A DNA stretch of 64,000 bases from positions 13,712-77,711 of the forward strand of contig NZ_QSQT01000020.1 of NCBI RefSeq assembly GCF_003437535.1, given 5' to 3'. Position 1 is the first letter of the stretch. Each line of letters starts with the position of its first letter. The notes beneath the pieces are model-generated. The model made no database searches. It saw nothing but the letters and a program-made list of their open reading frames with translations, and was not told the origin of the DNA. Positions 62,646-64,000 of the stretch are shown piece after piece. The stretch comes from Phocaeicola plebeius. GTDB lineage: Bacteria; Bacteroidota; Bacteroidia; Bacteroidales; Bacteroidaceae. A program made the translations under genes and the position numbers.

Positions 62646-63268
62646 TTTGCATCTTTAATTTGAATATTTGAATCTTCAATAATAACAGCTTGTTTATTAC
62701 TTATAGGAATAAGCTGCAACTTCTCATTATATAGTTGAACTATCTTTTCACCTTTTTTCTTGAATGGAAAATTTCCATAATGGGGAATCGTATAAAAATC
62801 GACCAAATCTAAAGAAGTACAGTCTTTCAATTCAGGAGCCTTTTCTATTGGATCAAAATTCACACTTCTCATATATTCTGCATCGGGAGAGGCTATTATT
62901 GCTCCGGCAGATTCCCCAATATACAGTTTACCCAATTTCACTTGTTTAGATATAATTTTATCAACACCTTTTCTTTTTAACTCTTGCAAAAGGAAAAATG
63001 TATTTCCACCTGTTATGTAGATATAATCGCATTTATGTAATATAGAAGATATTTCCTCTTTGGGCAGTTGGGTAATCTCGACTTCTTCAACAATCATTCC
63101 TGCTTCTTCTAAAGCCTTTTTCCCCTTTTTTACATAGAATCGTATTGGTTCTGTAAGGCTTGCAGTTGGTATAAAAGCTATAATTTTCCCTTGCAAATCT
63201 TCTTTGGCACAATCGACAAATAGATTAGCAACATCAGCAAATGATGAGCATAAAAATAATCTTTTCAT
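62642..63268 (-). CDS. Peptidase E-like (S51 family) protein
   Basis: The 208-aa protein has a class I glutamine-amidotransferase-like fold with Ser nucleophile: MKRLFLCSSFADVANLFVDC, CDYIYITGGNTFFLLQELKR, LYIGESAGAIIASPDAEYMR (Ser in GESAG), DLVDFYTIPHYGNFPFKKKG (His). Family members cleave Asp-X dipeptides or act on other small substrates. It is the first gene of a two-gene operon with the WYL regulator, as cargo near the right end of the mobile element. Base use is AT-rich. Its cell role here is unknown. Confidence 0.88.
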   Translation of the reverse strand: MKRLFLCSSFADVANLFVDCAKEDLQGKIIAFIPTASLTEPIRFYVKKGKKALEEAGMIVEEVEITQLPKEEISSILHKCDYIYITGGNTFFLLQELKRKGVDKIISKQVKLGKLYIGESAGAIIASPDAEYMRSVNFDPIEKAPELKDCTSLDLVDFYTIPHYGNFPFKKKGEKIVQLYNEKLQLIPISNKQAVIIEDSNIQIKDAK

Positions 63269-63301
63269 ATTCTATAATATTAAGTTGAATACTTTTTGAT
63301 A

Positions 63302-63335
63302 CAAAGATAGCGTCTTCTATGACAGCCCTATGTCA
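63302..63335 (-). promoter_or_regulatory. Candidate promoter and operator of the peptidase-E/WYL operon
   Basis: Plus-strand CAAAGATA (63302-63309) is TATCTTTG on the minus strand, 34 bp before the gene start. An inverted repeat TGACA-gcccta-TGTCA (63320-63335) sits where a -33 element would be. It is a plausible WYL-protein binding site; this is inference. Confidence 0.5.
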
Positions 63336-63768
63336 GTAAGTCTAATATTGAAGAGTTTTTTTCATCAAAACAATCCATTATTGAAATTTACCCTATTTGT
63401 AATGTGGCTGCACGTTTCGAAACCAGTGGGGTTTATGTAGTTATACATATTACTCGATAAAAATACTCCTTTACGATTCAATCTATTGGGAAAATTGATA
63501 CCTGACATTTCGACTAAAGTTCTTTCTATATACTTCATGGATATTGAAAACCTTCCGTCACATAGCCTGCAATTCTTCTTAATGATACAGAGAAAAATCC
63601 TCAAAACAACTCCTAAAAGAATACTGAACAAAATTCAAACAGACTTTTAGCAGTAAATACAAAAAAAGTTCTTGGAAATATTGATAATTCCAAATAAATA
63701 TCTACCTTTGCACGCAGAAATCGAACCTAAGACACAAACTTGTGTTGAACGGTGCAAAGTTGTGAAAA
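63336..63768. other. Non-coding right subterminal region of the element
   Basis: AT-rich sequence without a gene I can support. A minus-strand open frame at 63365-63631 (88 codons) has no start context or similarity that I recognise. A plus-strand promoter-like motif is at 63703-63710. An inverted repeat ACACAAACTTGTGTT lies near 63731-63745. Confidence 0.5.
63703..63710 (+). promoter_or_regulatory. Candidate outward-facing promoter near the right end
   Basis: TACCTTTG matches the -7 consensus; TTGA lies 18 bp upstream. It faces attR. In the excised circle it would read through attP toward the integrase gene. Confidence 0.4.
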
Positions 63769-63784
63769 CCTTATTCAAGGGACT
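63769..63784. repeat. Right copy of the 16-bp subterminal direct repeat
   Basis: CCTTATTCAAGGGACT, identical to 53158-53173. Confidence 0.7.
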
Positions 63785-63845
63785 AACATCGTAATAAAGA
63801 TATAACTTATTGAGAAATAGTGCTATACAAGCCGACTTTCGGTTG

Positions 63846-63860
63846 CTGGTGGCACCACTT
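63846..63860. repeat. attR core of the tRNA-Phe element
   Basis: CTGGTGGCACCACTT, identical to 53039-53053. Upstream sequence is element DNA, downstream is chromosome. Confidence 0.9.
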
Positions 63861-63896
63861 AAAATCCTGATTCTCAAAAGAGTCAGGATTTTTTGT
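63861..63896 (+). terminator. Displaced original terminator of tRNA-Phe
   Basis: AAAATCCTGA (63861-63870) pairs perfectly with TCAGGATTTT (63883-63892) and ends in a T-run. It lies immediately after attR, where the terminator would follow the tRNA in an empty site. From 63897 to the end nothing further is seen. Confidence 0.75.
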
Positions 63897-64000
63897 TTTT
63901 CTACCAATACGCCACTCCAAACCGAAAAAGTTAAAAAAACATGTGAGGGGTCAACGTAAAAACCTGAGGGATTTATTGTTTAGGCATAAATTTTAGTCAG

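Larger units (their letters stand above)
53039..63860. mobile_element. Integrated mobilizable element (IME) of about 10.8 kb in tRNA-Phe
   Basis: It is bounded by the perfect 15-bp direct repeat CTGGTGGCACCACTT at 53039-53053 and 63846-63860, the left copy being the 3' end of tRNA-Phe. Order: integrase; two excisionase-like HTH genes (minus); HTH, VirE-like ATPase, iteron region, primase; oriT, mobC, mobB relaxase, membrane coiled-coil gene; HTH (minus); broken rteC-like gene; WYL regulator and peptidase-E-like gene. No type IV secretion genes are present, so it would depend on a helper conjugative element, as NBU-type Bacteroides elements do. Boundaries are firm; current mobility is inferred. 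Confidence 0.92.

Noticed and set aside
63365..63631. Minus-strand open frame of 88 codons near the right end
   Set aside because: AT-rich DNA with no recognised sequence, no clear promoter and no neighbour support. It cannot be excluded, but it is not supported enough to call.
63811..63860. Second truncated tRNA at attR
   Set aside because: Only the 15-bp core matches tRNA-Phe. Upstream sequence has no anticodon or D-arm.
63647..63907. Minus-strand open frame of 86 codons across attR
   Set aside because: It spans the element-chromosome junction and the tRNA terminator hairpin, so it is a product of the junction.

Overview
The window is chromosomal DNA of a gut Bacteroidales, most likely Bacteroides or Phocaeicola. 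The genus-level clues are a SusC/SusD outer-membrane glycan uptake locus, many signal-peptidase-II lipoproteins, promoters of the Bacteroides type (TAnnTTTG, once with TTTG 19 bp upstream), glycoside hydrolases typical of plant-glycan degraders, HU-like histone proteins, and a tyrosine-recombinase island of the Bacteroides mobilizable type. The species cannot be fixed from the sequence alone.

Region 1-8.2 kb (minus strand) is a five-gene SusCD-like operon: SusC transporter, SusD lipoprotein, a DUF4984-like lipoprotein, a BACON-like lipoprotein, and an LRR/DUF4458-like lipoprotein that runs off the left edge. It has a long leader with mutually exclusive stems. Region 8.6-10.7 kb holds an HU-like gene with two nested repeat arrays upstream, and a LolE-type permease that overlaps its 3' end on the opposite strand. 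Region 10.8-19.2 kb is housekeeping: aroQ-pyk-omt-rbfA on the minus strand, then xerD, a highly expressed OmpA/TPR lipoprotein, a thioredoxin-fold lipoprotein and a ComM-like AAA ATPase on the plus strand.

Region 19.2-31.9 kb is a pectin (rhamnogalacturonan) gene cluster: GH106, GH2, GH28 and GH105 enzymes, with a LytTR regulator and a TPR histidine kinase/LuxR response regulator pair. ndk sits inside it and there is no susCD pair. Region 32-52.8 kb is mostly core metabolism and envelope: SIS isomerase, LOG-family protein, M16 peptidase, argS, RNase H, LTA-synthase-like protein, nitroreductase, GH29 fucosidase, pckA, upp, korAB, sppA-lpxK-pnp-thiL.

Region 53.04-63.86 kb is an integrated mobilizable element of about 10.8 kb in the 3' end of tRNA-Phe. 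It is bounded by a 15-bp direct repeat and carries an integrase, four small HTH genes, a VirE-like ATPase, a Toprim primase, MobC/MobB with a candidate oriT, heptamer iterons (candidate origin), a broken RteC-like gene, and an AT-rich WYL-regulator/peptidase-E pair as cargo.

The most unusual pattern is three separate intergenic arrays of tandem imperfect palindromes with an exact 21- or 22-bp period (two helical turns): 8709-8796, 30525-30608 and 47671-47780. Each array has its own arm sequence but the same architecture. I know of no established name or function for them.
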